DNA of 64,000 bases from an uncultured Cohaesibacter sp. (GTDB lineage Bacteria; Pseudomonadota; Alphaproteobacteria; Rhizobiales; Cohaesibacteraceae). The notes beneath the pieces are model-generated. The model saw only the letters and a list, made by a program, of their open reading frames with translations, had not been told where the DNA came from and did not search any database. Shown piece by piece: positions 1-8,752 of this stretch. Each line of letters opens with the position of its first letter. Position 1 is the stretch's first letter. The stretch covers positions 186,001-250,000 of the forward strand of contig NZ_OY762905.1 of NCBI RefSeq assembly GCF_963666525.1, in the 5' to 3' direction. Made by a program: the position numbers and the translations under genes.

Positions 1-238
1 CGCCATGAATATAAATGATAAGCTTGCGTGGTCCTGCCTTGATTGTCTTAGGCGTAAAACGACGACCGAAATCCGTATCCACGATGGTGATCTGGTCGTC
101 ATGCCGCCCAACCAGACCGCGCCGCGCATCAGTGTATTTCTCGCGCACCTCGTCAACCGTTTCCGTACTGCCCGGAGCCGGAAAATAGGAATAGCGTGCT
201 GCATAGTCGAGAAGAAGCTTGTCCACCTTGCCTTGCAT
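1..238 (-). CDS. alpha/beta hydrolase, N-terminal part (cut by window edge)
   Basis: The minus strand opens with ATG at 238 after a clear GGAGG seven bases upstream and stays open for 79 codons to the window edge. The last visible residues, IIYIHGG-like (IIYIHG, then a codon starting with G), match the strand and oxyanion-hole segment (HGG/HGGG) that opens the core of hormone-sensitive-lipase and esterase-type alpha/beta hydrolases. About 70 residues with no visible signal peptide precede it. The catalytic Ser, Asp and His would lie outside the window, so activity and substrate cannot be judged. It is read in the same direction as dxr, 118 bases downstream of it, where rseP is usual in alphaproteobacteria. 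The gene is well supported; the family call is moderate. Confidence 0.6.
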   Translation of the reverse strand, partial: MQGKVDKLLLDYAARYSYFPAPGSTETVDEVREKYTDARRGLVGRHDDQITIVDTDFGRRFTPKTIKAGPRKLIIYIHG

Positions 239-356
239 AGCAATACCTCCGTTTGCAGCATCCCGACAGATAGCGAGACACCTTACAATTGTTCATCAAT
301 ACCGGACCGCGCGCCACGCCAGTGTCACGACGAAAGCAACCAGAGGGCAGAACCCC

Positions 357-1574
357 TCAGAACTCGGTCGCCAGAAGCTGGCTGGCCACGTTACGGGCCG
401 CCTTGTCGAGCGCCAGAACATCCGCCACGTCATTGGCTGCATCCACCTCGCCTCGGCGCAGAAATTCGGCCATGACCTTTTCAACCAGAACGGCAATACC
501 GCCAAATGACATCCCGCCAGCAAGGAAGGCCGCGACGGCAATCTCATTGGCCGCATTGAGAATATTGGGCAGACTGCCCCCCATTTCCAGAGCATTCCTT
601 GCCAGTTGCATGCAGGGAAAGCGCTCATAGTCGGGGGCTTCGAAGGTGAATTTGCCGATATCGACAAGAGAGATCCGGTCCGTATCAGCCGGAGCCCTGT
701 GCGGCCAGGCAAGGCAATGGGCAACCGGAATGCGCATATCCGGAGCGCCAAGCTGGGCCAGCAGCGAGCCATCGCTGTAGGCCACCATGCCGTGAATGAT
801 CTGCTGTGGATGCACAACCACGGACAGCCGTTCCGAGGGCAACCCATACAGATGGTGCGCCTCGATCAACTCCAGCCCCTTGTTCATCATCGACGCGCTG
901 TCGATGGTGATCTTGCTGCCCATGGAAAAGTTCGGATGGTTAAGCGCTTCATCGATGGAAGCATTGGCTATCGCTTCCTTGTCCCAGGTGCGAAATGGCC
1001 CACCAGATGCAGTCAGAACAACCTCGAGAACTTCACTGGCATTGTCCCGCTCATAGACCTGAAAAACGGCACTATGCTCGGAATCGACCGGCAGGATCGG
1101 CTTGCCAAGCCGCTTCGCTTCGGCCATCACCAGATCACCGGCGCAGACAAGCGCCTCCTTGTTGGCCAGAGCCACCTGATTGCCCGCCTTCAGCGCCGCC
1201 AGAGTGGGGCAGATTCCGGCAGCCCCGACGATGGCGCCGATCACGATGTCCGCAGGACGGGACGCCGCCTCTTCGACCGCACCCTGACCGGCCCCAACTT
1301 CGATGTCGTGGCCCGAAAGCGCCTCTTTCAGAGCACCATAGCAGCTCTCGTCAGCAACCACCGCGAGGCGGGCCCTGGAGGCTATCGCCGCTTTTGCAAG
1401 TTTGTGAACGTTGCGATTGGCCGTCAGCGCATCAACACGGTAGCGCTCAGGCGAGCCATTGATGATGTCGAGTGCGGAGTCTCCAACCGATCCACTCGCT
1501 CCCAAAACGGAAATTGATTTCTGCGCTCCCGAATAGGTGGGCGCGGGAGTGTCACTGGAGGAAGACTTTGACAT
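357..1574 (-). CDS. dxr: 1-deoxy-D-xylulose 5-phosphate reductoisomerase
   Basis: This enzyme converts DXP to MEP using NADPH and a divalent metal, the committed step of the MEP isoprenoid pathway, in the cytosol. At 405 residues the length is normal for the family. Visible landmarks are the NADPH-binding loop LGASGSVG near residues 24-31, the metal and substrate region around VDSEHSAVFQ, and the signature GSKITIDSASMMNKGLE. The first 18 residues are Ser/Thr/Pro-rich and probably disordered. The ATG at 1574 is the first in-frame start. The gene follows cdsA by 69 bases and closes the rpsB-to-dxr block. In many alphaproteobacteria rseP and bamA come next; here an alpha/beta hydrolase does. Confidence 0.96.
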   Translation of the reverse strand: MSKSSSSDTPAPTYSGAQKSISVLGASGSVGDSALDIINGSPERYRVDALTANRNVHKLAKAAIASRARLAVVADESCYGALKEALSGHDIEVGAGQGAVEEAASRPADIVIGAIVGAAGICPTLAALKAGNQVALANKEALVCAGDLVMAEAKRLGKPILPVDSEHSAVFQVYERDNASEVLEVVLTASGGPFRTWDKEAIANASIDEALNHPNFSMGSKITIDSASMMNKGLELIEAHHLYGLPSERLSVVVHPQQIIHGMVAYSDGSLLAQLGAPDMRIPVAHCLAWPHRAPADTDRISLVDIGKFTFEAPDYERFPCMQLARNALEMGGSLPNILNAANEIAVAAFLAGGMSFGGIAVLVEKVMAEFLRRGEVDAANDVADVLALDKAARNVASQLLATEF

Positions 1575-1643
1575 AAGCTACTCATTAGAATTCGAATGAT
1601 CGACCGGAAAGCGACAGCGGTCTTGCAACGGCAGGATCCCGGC

Positions 1644-2495
1644 TCACTGGATCAGAAAACCGGTCGCCACGGAATGGATATCCGCAAAGGCAAATCCGAT
1701 GACAGCAGCAGCCACAACAGCGAACAGCAGACCGTCGACGCGATCCATCACACCGCCATGACCTGGGATGAGCGTACCGGAATCCTTGACGCCAAACATA
1801 CGCTTCATTTGTGACTCCGCAAGGTCTCCCACCTGAGAGAGCACAGAAAGTCCACCGAGCATTGTAACCATTGTCACACTCGGCTGAAGCCCGAGGATGA
1901 TGGCCACGACAACGGAAAAGCCGGTACCCAGAACAAGTCCGCCAAGCGAGCCGGACCAGGTTTTCTTGGGTGAAACCCGGCGCCACAGCTTGGGTCCACC
2001 GACGAATTTACCGACAAAATAGGCAGAGACATCCGTTCCCCAGACGAGCGCAAACAGGATCAGTATCGCGGCGAAACCATGTGTCGCATCCTGCCGTAGC
2101 AAAAGCATTGCCGCGCCGAACAGTCCAGCGTAGATGATCCCCCCTGCGCACCAGCGGGCTGCAGCATAGGAACAGCGGGCGATCAACAGATATCCGGCCC
2201 CGAACACCGGAATGGCAAGCCCGGCCTGCCAGTCACCGAAATAGAAACAGAACAGGGATCCGAGCACCGCAATATAGCCGGTCAACGCAGGCGTGCCTGT
2301 CGGCGCCTCCCCGACCATGGCAACCCACTCCCGATAGATCAAAACGGTAACCACACCGAAAAACAGTGAATAGGCCAATCCGCCCCACCAGGTCACAGCG
2401 AAAGCGGCAACCGCAAGCACGACACCGGACACGATCCTCAAGGCCAGATCGGACCATAGGGACTTCACTTGTGCCTTTTCCTCCGTGTCACTCAC
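1644..2495 (-). CDS. cdsA: phosphatidate cytidylyltransferase (CDP-diglyceride synthase)
   Basis: It makes CDP-diacylglycerol from phosphatidic acid and CTP in the inner membrane, feeding all phospholipid synthesis. The protein is a string of hydrophobic segments. The family signature lies near the C-terminus: SPKKTWSGSLGG, then GDLAESQMKR, then PGHGGVMDRVDG, with the conserved acidic residues and the D-x-x-D pattern present. The start is uncertain. The reading frame is open back to a TTG at 2582, but that codon lacks a ribosome site. GTG at 2495 is used here. GTG at 2468, eleven bases after a strong GGAGG, is equally plausible and would begin VKSLWSDLALRI. The gene sits between uppS and dxr in the usual order. 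Confidence 0.93.
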   Translation of the reverse strand: MSDTEEKAQVKSLWSDLALRIVSGVVLAVAAFAVTWWGGLAYSLFFGVVTVLIYREWVAMVGEAPTGTPALTGYIAVLGSLFCFYFGDWQAGLAIPVFGAGYLLIARCSYAAARWCAGGIIYAGLFGAAMLLLRQDATHGFAAILILFALVWGTDVSAYFVGKFVGGPKLWRRVSPKKTWSGSLGGLVLGTGFSVVVAIILGLQPSVTMVTMLGGLSVLSQVGDLAESQMKRMFGVKDSGTLIPGHGGVMDRVDGLLFAVVAAAVIGFAFADIHSVATGFLIQ

Positions 2496-2594
2496 GGGTT
2501 TCTTCAAAGAGTCCAGAACAGAGTCTCCTGTATTTTCCCGCCAGCCGGACAGCCAGCATGCGACACCATATCGCCGATCCAAGGACAGAGGCAG

Positions 2595-3386
2595 CTAGCC
2601 GCCCGAAGCAACAGCATTCTGCTCCAGTTCCGGCTCATCCGTCTTCAATCCACCAAAGCGGCGATTGCGGCGGCCATATTCCGTAAGTGCCAGCTCAAGC
2701 TGACGCCGATCAAAATCTGGCCAAAAGCAATCGACAAAGATGAATTCCGAATAGGCCGCCTGCCACAAGAGGAAGTTGCTAAGCCGCTGCTCCCCGCTCG
2801 TCCGGACGATCACGTCAGGATCGGGGATGCCTGCGGTATAAAGTGATTGAGATACCAGAGCCTCGGAGATCTGATCCGCAGTCATCTGCCCCATCTCGAC
2901 CTGCCTGGCCAGATGGCGCACCATATCGGTAATTTCCTGACGGGCCCCGTAGTTAAATGCGATCATCAGATTGAGACCGCCATTGTTCGCCGTCAATGTC
3001 TCGGCCTTGTCCAGCAGCGCGATGATATCATCATCAAGCCCGACACGGCTGCCAATGACCCGCACACGCACATTCTGCTTGTGCAGCGTTGCCAGATCCT
3101 TGTTGATGAAAAGCTTTAGCAGACCCAGCAGGTCGCTGATTTCCGAGGGGGGACGAGACCAGTTCTCCGAACTGAAGGCAAACAGCGTCAGATAGGAGAT
3201 GCCCAGATCAATGCAATTGGAAACGATTTCACGAACGGCAACGACGCCCTGTCGGTGCCCATGGGTACGGGTCAGCTTGCGAGCCTTGGCCCAACGCCCG
3301 TTTCCGTCCATGATGACAGCCAGATGCCGAGGTATGACCATAGTCCCGGTAACGGAAGTGTCCGCGAAACGCACCTGCCCTGCCAT
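2595..3386 (-). CDS. uppS: undecaprenyl diphosphate synthase (isoprenyl transferase)
   Basis: This cis-prenyltransferase condenses isopentenyl diphosphate onto farnesyl diphosphate to build the C55 carrier used for peptidoglycan and O-antigen. The catalytic loop HLAVIMDGNGRWA is present near residue 22, as is the later TSGEQRLSNFLLWQ region with its basic and acidic substrate contacts. At 263 residues it is slightly longer than the E. coli enzyme because of about 15 extra N-terminal residues. It starts at ATG 3386 and is followed closely by cdsA, so the two are probably co-transcribed. A 196-base gap separates it from frr upstream. Confidence 0.96.
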   Translation of the reverse strand: MAGQVRFADTSVTGTMVIPRHLAVIMDGNGRWAKARKLTRTHGHRQGVVAVREIVSNCIDLGISYLTLFAFSSENWSRPPSEISDLLGLLKLFINKDLATLHKQNVRVRVIGSRVGLDDDIIALLDKAETLTANNGGLNLMIAFNYGARQEITDMVRHLARQVEMGQMTADQISEALVSQSLYTAGIPDPDVIVRTSGEQRLSNFLLWQAAYSEFIFVDCFWPDFDRRQLELALTEYGRRNRRFGGLKTDEPELEQNAVASGG

Positions 3387-3582
3387 AAATTTCTATCCCC
3401 TAGGTTCCTCAACGGCCCGACGCAACACCGCAAGGATGTAGAATGGCCGGGCCGAATTCTAGCTTCAAATATGCATCCAGACCATCGAGATGCTCACAAT
3501 GGGCACCCCGAAACAGACCGAAACGCCAAACCCGCAACCCCGCCGCGGTGTGGCAAATGCCTCGATCCTGCCCGGAAAGGCT

Positions 3583-4143
3583 CTAGACCTGCATGATCTC
3601 GGCTTCTTTTGTCGAGAGCAGGTTGTCGACCTCGGCAACATATTTGTTGGTCAGTTCCTGAATCTCGTCGTTGTAGAGACGGGCATCATCTTCGCTCATG
3701 CCGTCTTTCTCGGCCTTCTTGCAAAGGTCCATGCCATCACGACGAATGTGACGGACAGAAACTTTCGTGTTCTCGGCATAAGAATGCGCAATCTTGACCA
3801 TTTCCTGACGGCGCTCTTCGTTGAGCTCAGGAATCGGCAGACGCAGCAGCTGACCGTCAGTCACCGGGTTGATACCGATGTTGGATTCACGAATCGCCTT
3901 TTCAACGGCGCCGACCATGCCTTTGTCCCAAACCTGGATCGAAAGCATACGCGGTTCCGGAACGGATACAGTGCCAACCTGGTTGATCGGCATGGTCTGC
4001 CCATAGGCCGATACCGTGATCGGGTCCAGAAGTGCGATGGATGCACGCCCGGTTCTCAAACCGGACAGATCTGATTTGAGAACAGACAGAGCCCCCTTCA
4101 TTCGGCGTTCAAGGTCGTCAAGATCCAGTTCTTCGGCAGACAT
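3583..4143 (-). CDS. frr: ribosome recycling factor
   Basis: With EF-G, it splits the post-termination ribosome. The 186-residue length is standard. The conserved segment [15 protein letters not shown] lies near residue 30, and the C-terminal three-helix bundle shows the typical heptad-rich sequence with RHIRRDGMD and many Lys/Glu. The ATG start is at 4143. The gene lies between pyrH (180-base gap) and uppS (196-base gap) in the conserved alphaproteobacterial order. The relatively long gaps would allow internal promoters, but no convincing -35/-10 pair was found. Confidence 0.97.
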   Translation of the reverse strand: MSAEELDLDDLERRMKGALSVLKSDLSGLRTGRASIALLDPITVSAYGQTMPINQVGTVSVPEPRMLSIQVWDKGMVGAVEKAIRESNIGINPVTDGQLLRLPIPELNEERRQEMVKIAHSYAENTKVSVRHIRRDGMDLCKKAEKDGMSEDDARLYNDEIQELTNKYVAEVDNLLSTKEAEIMQV

Positions 4144-4323
4144 GGTAAAGCCTCTTGTTTTCTAGTCGGTTTTCATTCCGGGTTTATAGTTTGCTCATGC
4201 CCCTCGATGTGAGCTCCCCTGAGCAGTTTCCCCCTGACGTGACCTGCGGAACGGCAAGCGTTGCCCCTCCCGCAAATCGGGTTTGATGAGCAGGCATCCA
4301 GCAGTTGATAGCGCCGCAGAGCC

Positions 4324-5040
4324 CTAGCTCGAAACCACGGTTGCACGACCCCTGCCCTGCAAAACATCCAGCAGACAGTTGGGTTCATGCAGTGAATAAA
4401 CAATTATCGGTATATTCGCCTCTTGAGCAAGCGCAATCGCAGCAGCGTCCATAACCTTGAGCCCTTGCTTGAGGACTTCGGTGTAAGTAATCGTATCATA
4501 ACGCACCGCAGTTGGATCCTTACGCGGATCTGCGGAGTAGACGCCATCGACCTGTGTGCCTTTCAGCAGAGCATCACATTGCATCTCGGCCGCCCGCAGA
4601 GCTGCACCCGAATCCGTCGTCACGAATGGATTGCCGGTTCCGGCCGCAAAGAGAACCACCTTGCCCTCAGCCAGATAGGCCTTGGCTGCGCGCTGTGTGA
4701 ACTGTTCGCAGATTTCATCCATGGCAATCGCCGACATGGCAACAACGGGAACATCGATGGTCTCAAGCGCATTGGTCATGGCGAGAACGTTCATCACGGT
4801 TGCCAGCATGCCCATGTGGTCGCCGCGCACCCGATCACCACCCTTGGCCGCGACCGAAACACCACGGAAGATGTTGCCACCGCCAATAACCACGCCAACT
4901 TCAACTCCGAGGGCTCGCACATCAGCGATTTCCTGAGCAACGCGTGCAACCATCTTCTGGTCAATTCCGAACCCCTGCTCCCCCATCAAGGCTTCGCCAG
5001 ACACCTTCAGCAGAACCCTCTTGTATTTTAAATTATCCAT
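4324..5040 (-). CDS. pyrH: UMP kinase
   Basis: It phosphorylates UMP to UDP with ATP; the bacterial enzyme is a hexamer of the amino-acid-kinase fold and is regulated by GTP and UTP. The protein shows KRVLLKVSGEALMG near the N-terminus, the glycine-rich GGGNIFRG nucleotide loop, and the TGNPFVTTDSGAALRA region. The ATG at 5040 gives 238 residues, the usual family length, and has GAGGTGG upstream. The frame is open another 43 codons, but that part is not family-like. It lies downstream of tsf behind two hairpins. Confidence 0.97.
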   Translation of the reverse strand: MDNLKYKRVLLKVSGEALMGEQGFGIDQKMVARVAQEIADVRALGVEVGVVIGGGNIFRGVSVAAKGGDRVRGDHMGMLATVMNVLAMTNALETIDVPVVAMSAIAMDEICEQFTQRAAKAYLAEGKVVLFAAGTGNPFVTTDSGAALRAAEMQCDALLKGTQVDGVYSADPRKDPTAVRYDTITYTEVLKQGLKVMDAAAIALAQEANIPIIVYSLHEPNCLLDVLQGRGRATVVSS

Positions 5041-5168
5041 ACTGTCAGCCACCTCGAGCATTGCGACCCGACCGCGCATCGGCCACAAAACGGTCCTGCA
5101 GATGGCGCGGGTCAGGAATTGTCCGGCGAACAGAAAGAGGGCCGGAAGAAAAGCTGTCTCTGCATACA

Positions 5169-5242
5169 CGAAGGGCGCTGGTTCGTCATCCCCAACGCCC
5201 TTCGAATTTCGCTTTTTTCACGCCCGTTGCAGCACAACGGGC
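5169..5242 (-). terminator. paired hairpins between tsf and pyrH
   Basis: Two perfect inverted repeats fill the tsf-pyrH gap. One has 8-bp arms (GCCCGTTG/CAACGGGC, 5222-5229 and 5235-5242) around a 5-nt loop. The other has 9-bp arms (CGAAGGGCG/CGCCCTTCG, 5169-5177 and 5196-5204) around 18 nt. Neither is followed by a long T-run on the minus strand, so these are attenuating, processing or Rho-assisted structures rather than textbook intrinsic terminators. The likely effect is to lower pyrH expression relative to the highly expressed rpsB-tsf pair. Role inferred. Confidence 0.5.
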
Positions 5243-5254
5243 AAAGAAAGTCGA

Positions 5255-6175
5255 TTATTTGCCAGCAGCAGCAGCAACTTCAGCTGCAAAGTCTTCTTCT
5301 TTCTTCTCAATGCCTTCGCCAAGAGCGAAGCGAGCGAAAGAGACAAGCTTGATTGGTGCGCCAACTTCCTTCTCGGCATTCTTGATTGCCTGCTCAACGG
5401 TATTTTCGCCGTCGATAACGAAGGTCTGTTTCAGCAGAACGACTTCTTCGAAGAACTTGCGCATACGGCCTTCAACCATCTTTTCGATGATGTTTTCAGG
5501 TTTGCCGGATTCGCGAGCCTGTTCGGAGAACACAGCCTTTTCGCGCTCGATCGCGGAAGGATCAACTTCCTCGGTGGTAGCAGCGAGCGGGTTGGTTGCA
5601 GCAATGTGCATGGCGATCTGTTTGCCCAGAGCGTCGAGCTTTTCTGCATCGCCTTCGGATTCCAGAGCAACCAGAACGCCCAGACGACCGAGGCCAGGAG
5701 CGGTAGCGGAGTGCATGTAGGAAGCAACAACGCCCTTGTCCACGCTCAGCACCTTGCCGCGACGCAGGTTCATGTTTTCGCCAATGGTTGCGACAGCGTT
5801 GGTGATGGTTTCAGAAACCGTGCCACCAGTCGGGTAGTCTGCAGCCAGAATGGCTTCCAGATCGTCACCGGCTTCAACAACAACAGAAGCGATGTTGCGA
5901 GCCAGTTCCTGGAACTGGTCGTTACGGGATACGAAGTCGGTTTCGGCGTTGACTTCTGCAAGAGCAGCCTTGTTGCCGGCACCGGCGATGGCGATAAGCC
6001 CTTCAGCAGCGATACGACCGGATTTCTTGGCAGCCTTCGCCAGACCTTTGGTGCGCAACCAGTCGATTGCGGCTTCCATGTCACCGTCGGTTTCACCCAG
6101 AGCCTTTTTGCAGTCCATCATGCCCGCGCCAGAAATCTCACGGAGCTCTTTCACCATTGATGCTGTAATAGCCAT
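5255..6175 (-). CDS. tsf: elongation factor Ts
   Basis: This is the guanine-nucleotide exchange factor for EF-Tu. The N-terminal UBA-like domain begins [20 protein letters not shown], followed by DCKKALGE. The core motif is [10 protein letters not shown] near residue 80. The protein is 306 residues, within the family range. ATG 6175 was chosen because it begins at the family N-terminus; 22 further upstream in-frame codons are not conserved-looking. The C-terminus ends in Ala-rich [10 protein letters not shown]. It follows rpsB by 177 bases with a strong hairpin between, and codon use is biased as expected for an abundant protein. Confidence 0.97.
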   Translation of the reverse strand: MAITASMVKELREISGAGMMDCKKALGETDGDMEAAIDWLRTKGLAKAAKKSGRIAAEGLIAIAGAGNKAALAEVNAETDFVSRNDQFQELARNIASVVVEAGDDLEAILAADYPTGGTVSETITNAVATIGENMNLRRGKVLSVDKGVVASYMHSATAPGLGRLGVLVALESEGDAEKLDALGKQIAMHIAATNPLAATTEEVDPSAIEREKAVFSEQARESGKPENIIEKMVEGRMRKFFEEVVLLKQTFVIDGENTVEQAIKNAEKEVGAPIKLVSFARFALGEGIEKKEEDFAAEVAAAAGK

Positions 6176-6209
6176 TGCAGCCTCACGTCCTTTATCAAAC
6201 AAGCCAGAA

Positions 6210-6233
6210 GCCGCCCGAATGATCCCGGGCGGC
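6210..6233 (-). other. GC-rich hairpin in the rpsB-tsf gap
   Basis: A perfect 8-bp inverted repeat, GCCGCCCG and CGGGCGGC, flanks an 8-nt loop 35 bases upstream of the tsf start. There is no T-run after it. It may be an attenuator or an RNA stabiliser that sets the rpsB to tsf ratio, or part of the tsf leader. Function inferred from position only. Confidence 0.45.
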
Positions 6234-6352
6234 CATTTCAATCAATTCAGGGCAAAGCCCTCAAATCTCACTTTCGAAGCAGACCATATCCCCTTGAAGC
6301 TGCCAGAGTTCCAATACAGGAATATGTAAGCACCGAAGCGCCGGAGACCTGC

Positions 6353-7153
6353 TTATTCAGCAGAAACTTCGTCGGCTTCAACTTCTTCTGCATCGTCTTC
6401 ATCGTCGAGATCGCTCTCGAGGAGACCTTCTTCAGCAGCACCCAGATCAACGCCGGCTTCACCAGCAGAACGGGAAATACCGTCGATGGCAGCAGCTACG
6501 ATCAGGTCGCAGTAAAGAGAGATTGCGCGGGAAGCGTCGTCGTTGCCCGGAACCGGGAAATCGATGCCATCCGGATCGCAGTTGGTATCAACCACTGCAG
6601 CAACCGGTATGCCCAGACGACGGGCTTCGTGAATGGCGATGTCTTCCTTGTTGGTGTCGATAACGAAGATCAGGTCAGGCACGCCGCCCATGTCCTTGAT
6701 ACCGCCCAGAGCGCGTTCCAGCTTGTCGCGTTCACGGGTCAGGGTCAGGCGTTCTTTCTTGGTGAAGCCTTTGCCTTCGCCTTCCAGCAGTTCGTCAAGC
6801 TTGCGCAGACGCTGGATGGACTGGGTGATGGTCTTCCAGTTGGTCAGCATGCCGCCGAGCCAGCGGGAGTTGACATAGTACTGTGCAGCAGCCTTGGCAG
6901 CATCAGCAACCGGACCAGCAGCCTGACGCTTGGTGCCAACGATCAGAACGCGGCCACCACGAGCGACGGTGTCGGACACAGCCTTCAGGGCGTCGTTCAG
7001 CAGAGGAACGGTCTGGGACAGGTCGATGATGTGGATGTTGTTGCGAGCGCCGAAAATGAATTTGCCCATTTTCGGGTTCCAGCGATGGGTCTGGTGACCA
7101 AAATGCACGCCTGCTTCAAGCAGGGAGCGCATGGAAACTTCAGGAAGTGCCAT
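6353..7153 (-). CDS. rpsB: 30S ribosomal protein S2
   Basis: A component of the small ribosomal subunit, needed with S1 for mRNA binding. It starts [20 protein letters not shown], the classic S2 N-terminus, and contains [17 protein letters not shown] and the [11 protein letters not shown] segment. At 266 residues it is longer than the E. coli protein (about 241) because of an acidic C-terminal tail ([18 protein letters not shown]), common in alphaproteobacteria. ATG at 7153. It is the first gene of the minus-strand block ending at dxr, so the main promoter should lie in the 250 bases upstream. Confidence 0.98.
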   Translation of the reverse strand: MALPEVSMRSLLEAGVHFGHQTHRWNPKMGKFIFGARNNIHIIDLSQTVPLLNDALKAVSDTVARGGRVLIVGTKRQAAGPVADAAKAAAQYYVNSRWLGGMLTNWKTITQSIQRLRKLDELLEGEGKGFTKKERLTLTRERDKLERALGGIKDMGGVPDLIFVIDTNKEDIAIHEARRLGIPVAAVVDTNCDPDGIDFPVPGNDDASRAISLYCDLIVAAAIDGISRSAGEAGVDLGAAEEGLLESDLDDEDDAEEVEADEVSAE

Positions 7154-7405
7154 GTATATTTTCCTTTACCGGTTTAACCTCTGCGGGAAGTGGCCTAAAA
7201 GGGCACCGGATGGATGTCAGCACATTTCTCCATGCTGCCACCCTGCTCCCGCATGTGGATTCGAGGGGCCTTATAGGCGGTAAATTCATGGATTGCAAGG
7301 GATGGAGCGGCCTTTTCTGGGGAATTGCGGCTTGACGAGGCCCATCAAACGCCCAATTCTACTCAAACACCGCCTTCAAATCTGGCCTCCGACCCGACAA
7401 AGCCG

Positions 7406-7729
7406 ATGATTAGTCCCCGAACCCCGCTCTCCGCCCTGCTTGAGCCCCTGCTCTTTGCCCTCCTCATCGCGTCACCAGCGAGAGCAGAGCCGGCTCCCTG
7501 CCGCCAGAAGTTCGAGGCCTCCGTTCTTGAGCGAAGCGTCGCCACAGACAAGCTCAGCCGCTTCATGGATCAGAACCCGGCCTGCCTACAGGTGTCGAAT
7601 GGCTGCGAGCAGTGTAGCCGCGATGACAACGGCTCAGTTTCCTGCCGCTCCATCGGCTTTGTCTGCAGTGAAGACACGCCGCGCTGCGACAGTCCCGTCA
7701 AGACAACGCCGCCCGCAGACAACCGCTAG
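7406..7729 (+). CDS. small secreted Cys-rich protein, unknown function
   Basis: A 107-residue product with a credible signal peptide: a basic start (MISPR), the hydrophobic run LLEPLLFALLIASP, then an ARA-E cleavage site near residue 27. The mature part has seven cysteines (CRQK, PACL, GCEQC, VSCR, FVCS, RCD), suggesting a disulfide-bonded periplasmic or outer-membrane-associated protein. The frame is open upstream to a TTG at 7325, but the signal peptide fixes ATG 7406 as the likelier start. Its TAG overlaps the AraC gene's TAG on the opposite strand within one CTAG. I do not recognise the family. Confidence 0.6.
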   Translation: MISPRTPLSALLEPLLFALLIASPARAEPAPCRQKFEASVLERSVATDKLSRFMDQNPACLQVSNGCEQCSRDDNGSVSCRSIGFVCSEDTPRCDSPVKTTPPADNR

Positions 7730-8589
7730 GCAACTCCCTTGCGATAAGCCGCAGGAGTTGCCCCCGTGCCGGTCTTGAAGCTGCGGGTGAAATGGCTCTG
7801 GCTGGAGAAGCCACAGGCATCGGCCACTTGAGCCAGCGGTTCACCTGCCCGGATCAACCCCTTGGCCCGCTCCACCCGACGGTGGGCGATATAGAGATTG
7901 GGCGAAACGCCGCAGGTCTGCTTGAAACTGCGCTGCAGATGAAACTCGCTGAGATTGGCAATCTGGCCAAGATCTCTCAGATGAATCACCTGATCCAGAT
8001 TGGCCTCGATATAATCGACCAGACGCCGCCTGACCGGAGCCGACAAGCCGCCACGCATGGGCGCAACCACCTCGCCATGAAACCGCTTCTGGGCGAGAAC
8101 ACCGGCGATCAGCTCGACCATCGCCTCTTCAGCTCCCAACAGATTGCGCTCGTTGGTAGCCTGAAACAGATGGGAGAATGGCACGATCAGGTCATCCGGC
8201 GAAACATAGGTGGCTTCGGCAAGTTCGATCTGCCGCCCGTCCCGATCCATCATCTCGCTGTAACAGCGCCGCAATTCCTCATCCGGCAGATAGAGATGCA
8301 TCATGGTCAGCGGGCCATTGACCAGCCATTCCGAGCTCTGCCCCTGAGGGAAGATGCACATCGCTCCCGGCCAGCCATGCTTTGGCTCCTGATCAACGCG
8401 CCAGACATCCTGTCCATCCCGCACATAAAAGCTCAGGGCATGTCCCTCAAGATCATCATAGGTGAGATGGTCCTGACTGTTGCTCCAGATCGCGCAGGAC
8501 CGGCCAAAGCCGAGATCAAGGCTGCCGTGCCTTATCGCGGATGAACTGTCGCGCAAAAAGTTGAAAACAGAATGATCCTTGGAGCGCAT
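7726..8589 (-). CDS. AraC-family transcriptional regulator
   Basis: A 287-residue protein. About 180 N-terminal residues form a putative cupin-like sensing part, followed by two helix-turn-helix units: the first around IHLRDLGQIANLSEFHLQR, the second around PLAQVADACGFSSQSHF and the family signature ending FKTGTGATPAAYR. The ATG is at 8589. It is divergent from the EamA permease gene across 163 bases, the usual arrangement for a regulator and the exporter it controls. The effector is unknown. Confidence 0.88.
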   Translation of the reverse strand: MRSKDHSVFNFLRDSSSAIRHGSLDLGFGRSCAIWSNSQDHLTYDDLEGHALSFYVRDGQDVWRVDQEPKHGWPGAMCIFPQGQSSEWLVNGPLTMMHLYLPDEELRRCYSEMMDRDGRQIELAEATYVSPDDLIVPFSHLFQATNERNLLGAEEAMVELIAGVLAQKRFHGEVVAPMRGGLSAPVRRRLVDYIEANLDQVIHLRDLGQIANLSEFHLQRSFKQTCGVSPNLYIAHRRVERAKGLIRAGEPLAQVADACGFSSQSHFTRSFKTGTGATPAAYRKGVA

Positions 8590-8752
8590 GAAAAGCCCGA
8601 ATGAAAGGAAAGATGACGAGCCTCTTCATACCATCGGCACCCCCGTTCAACCAGCATCAAAATATCGGTCCGCATGACTTCGCAGCAAGATCATGCAAAA
8701 ACGCCGAGGCGAAAACGACTAGATCGATAGCCTGACCAATGAGGTTTCTGTC

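Noticed and set aside
296-847. A minus-strand frame ending in hydrophobic residues at the dxr 3-prime end, which could be an rseP remnant
   Set aside because: It overlaps dxr in another frame, and its tail does not contain the HELGH metal motif or resemble the start of RseP.
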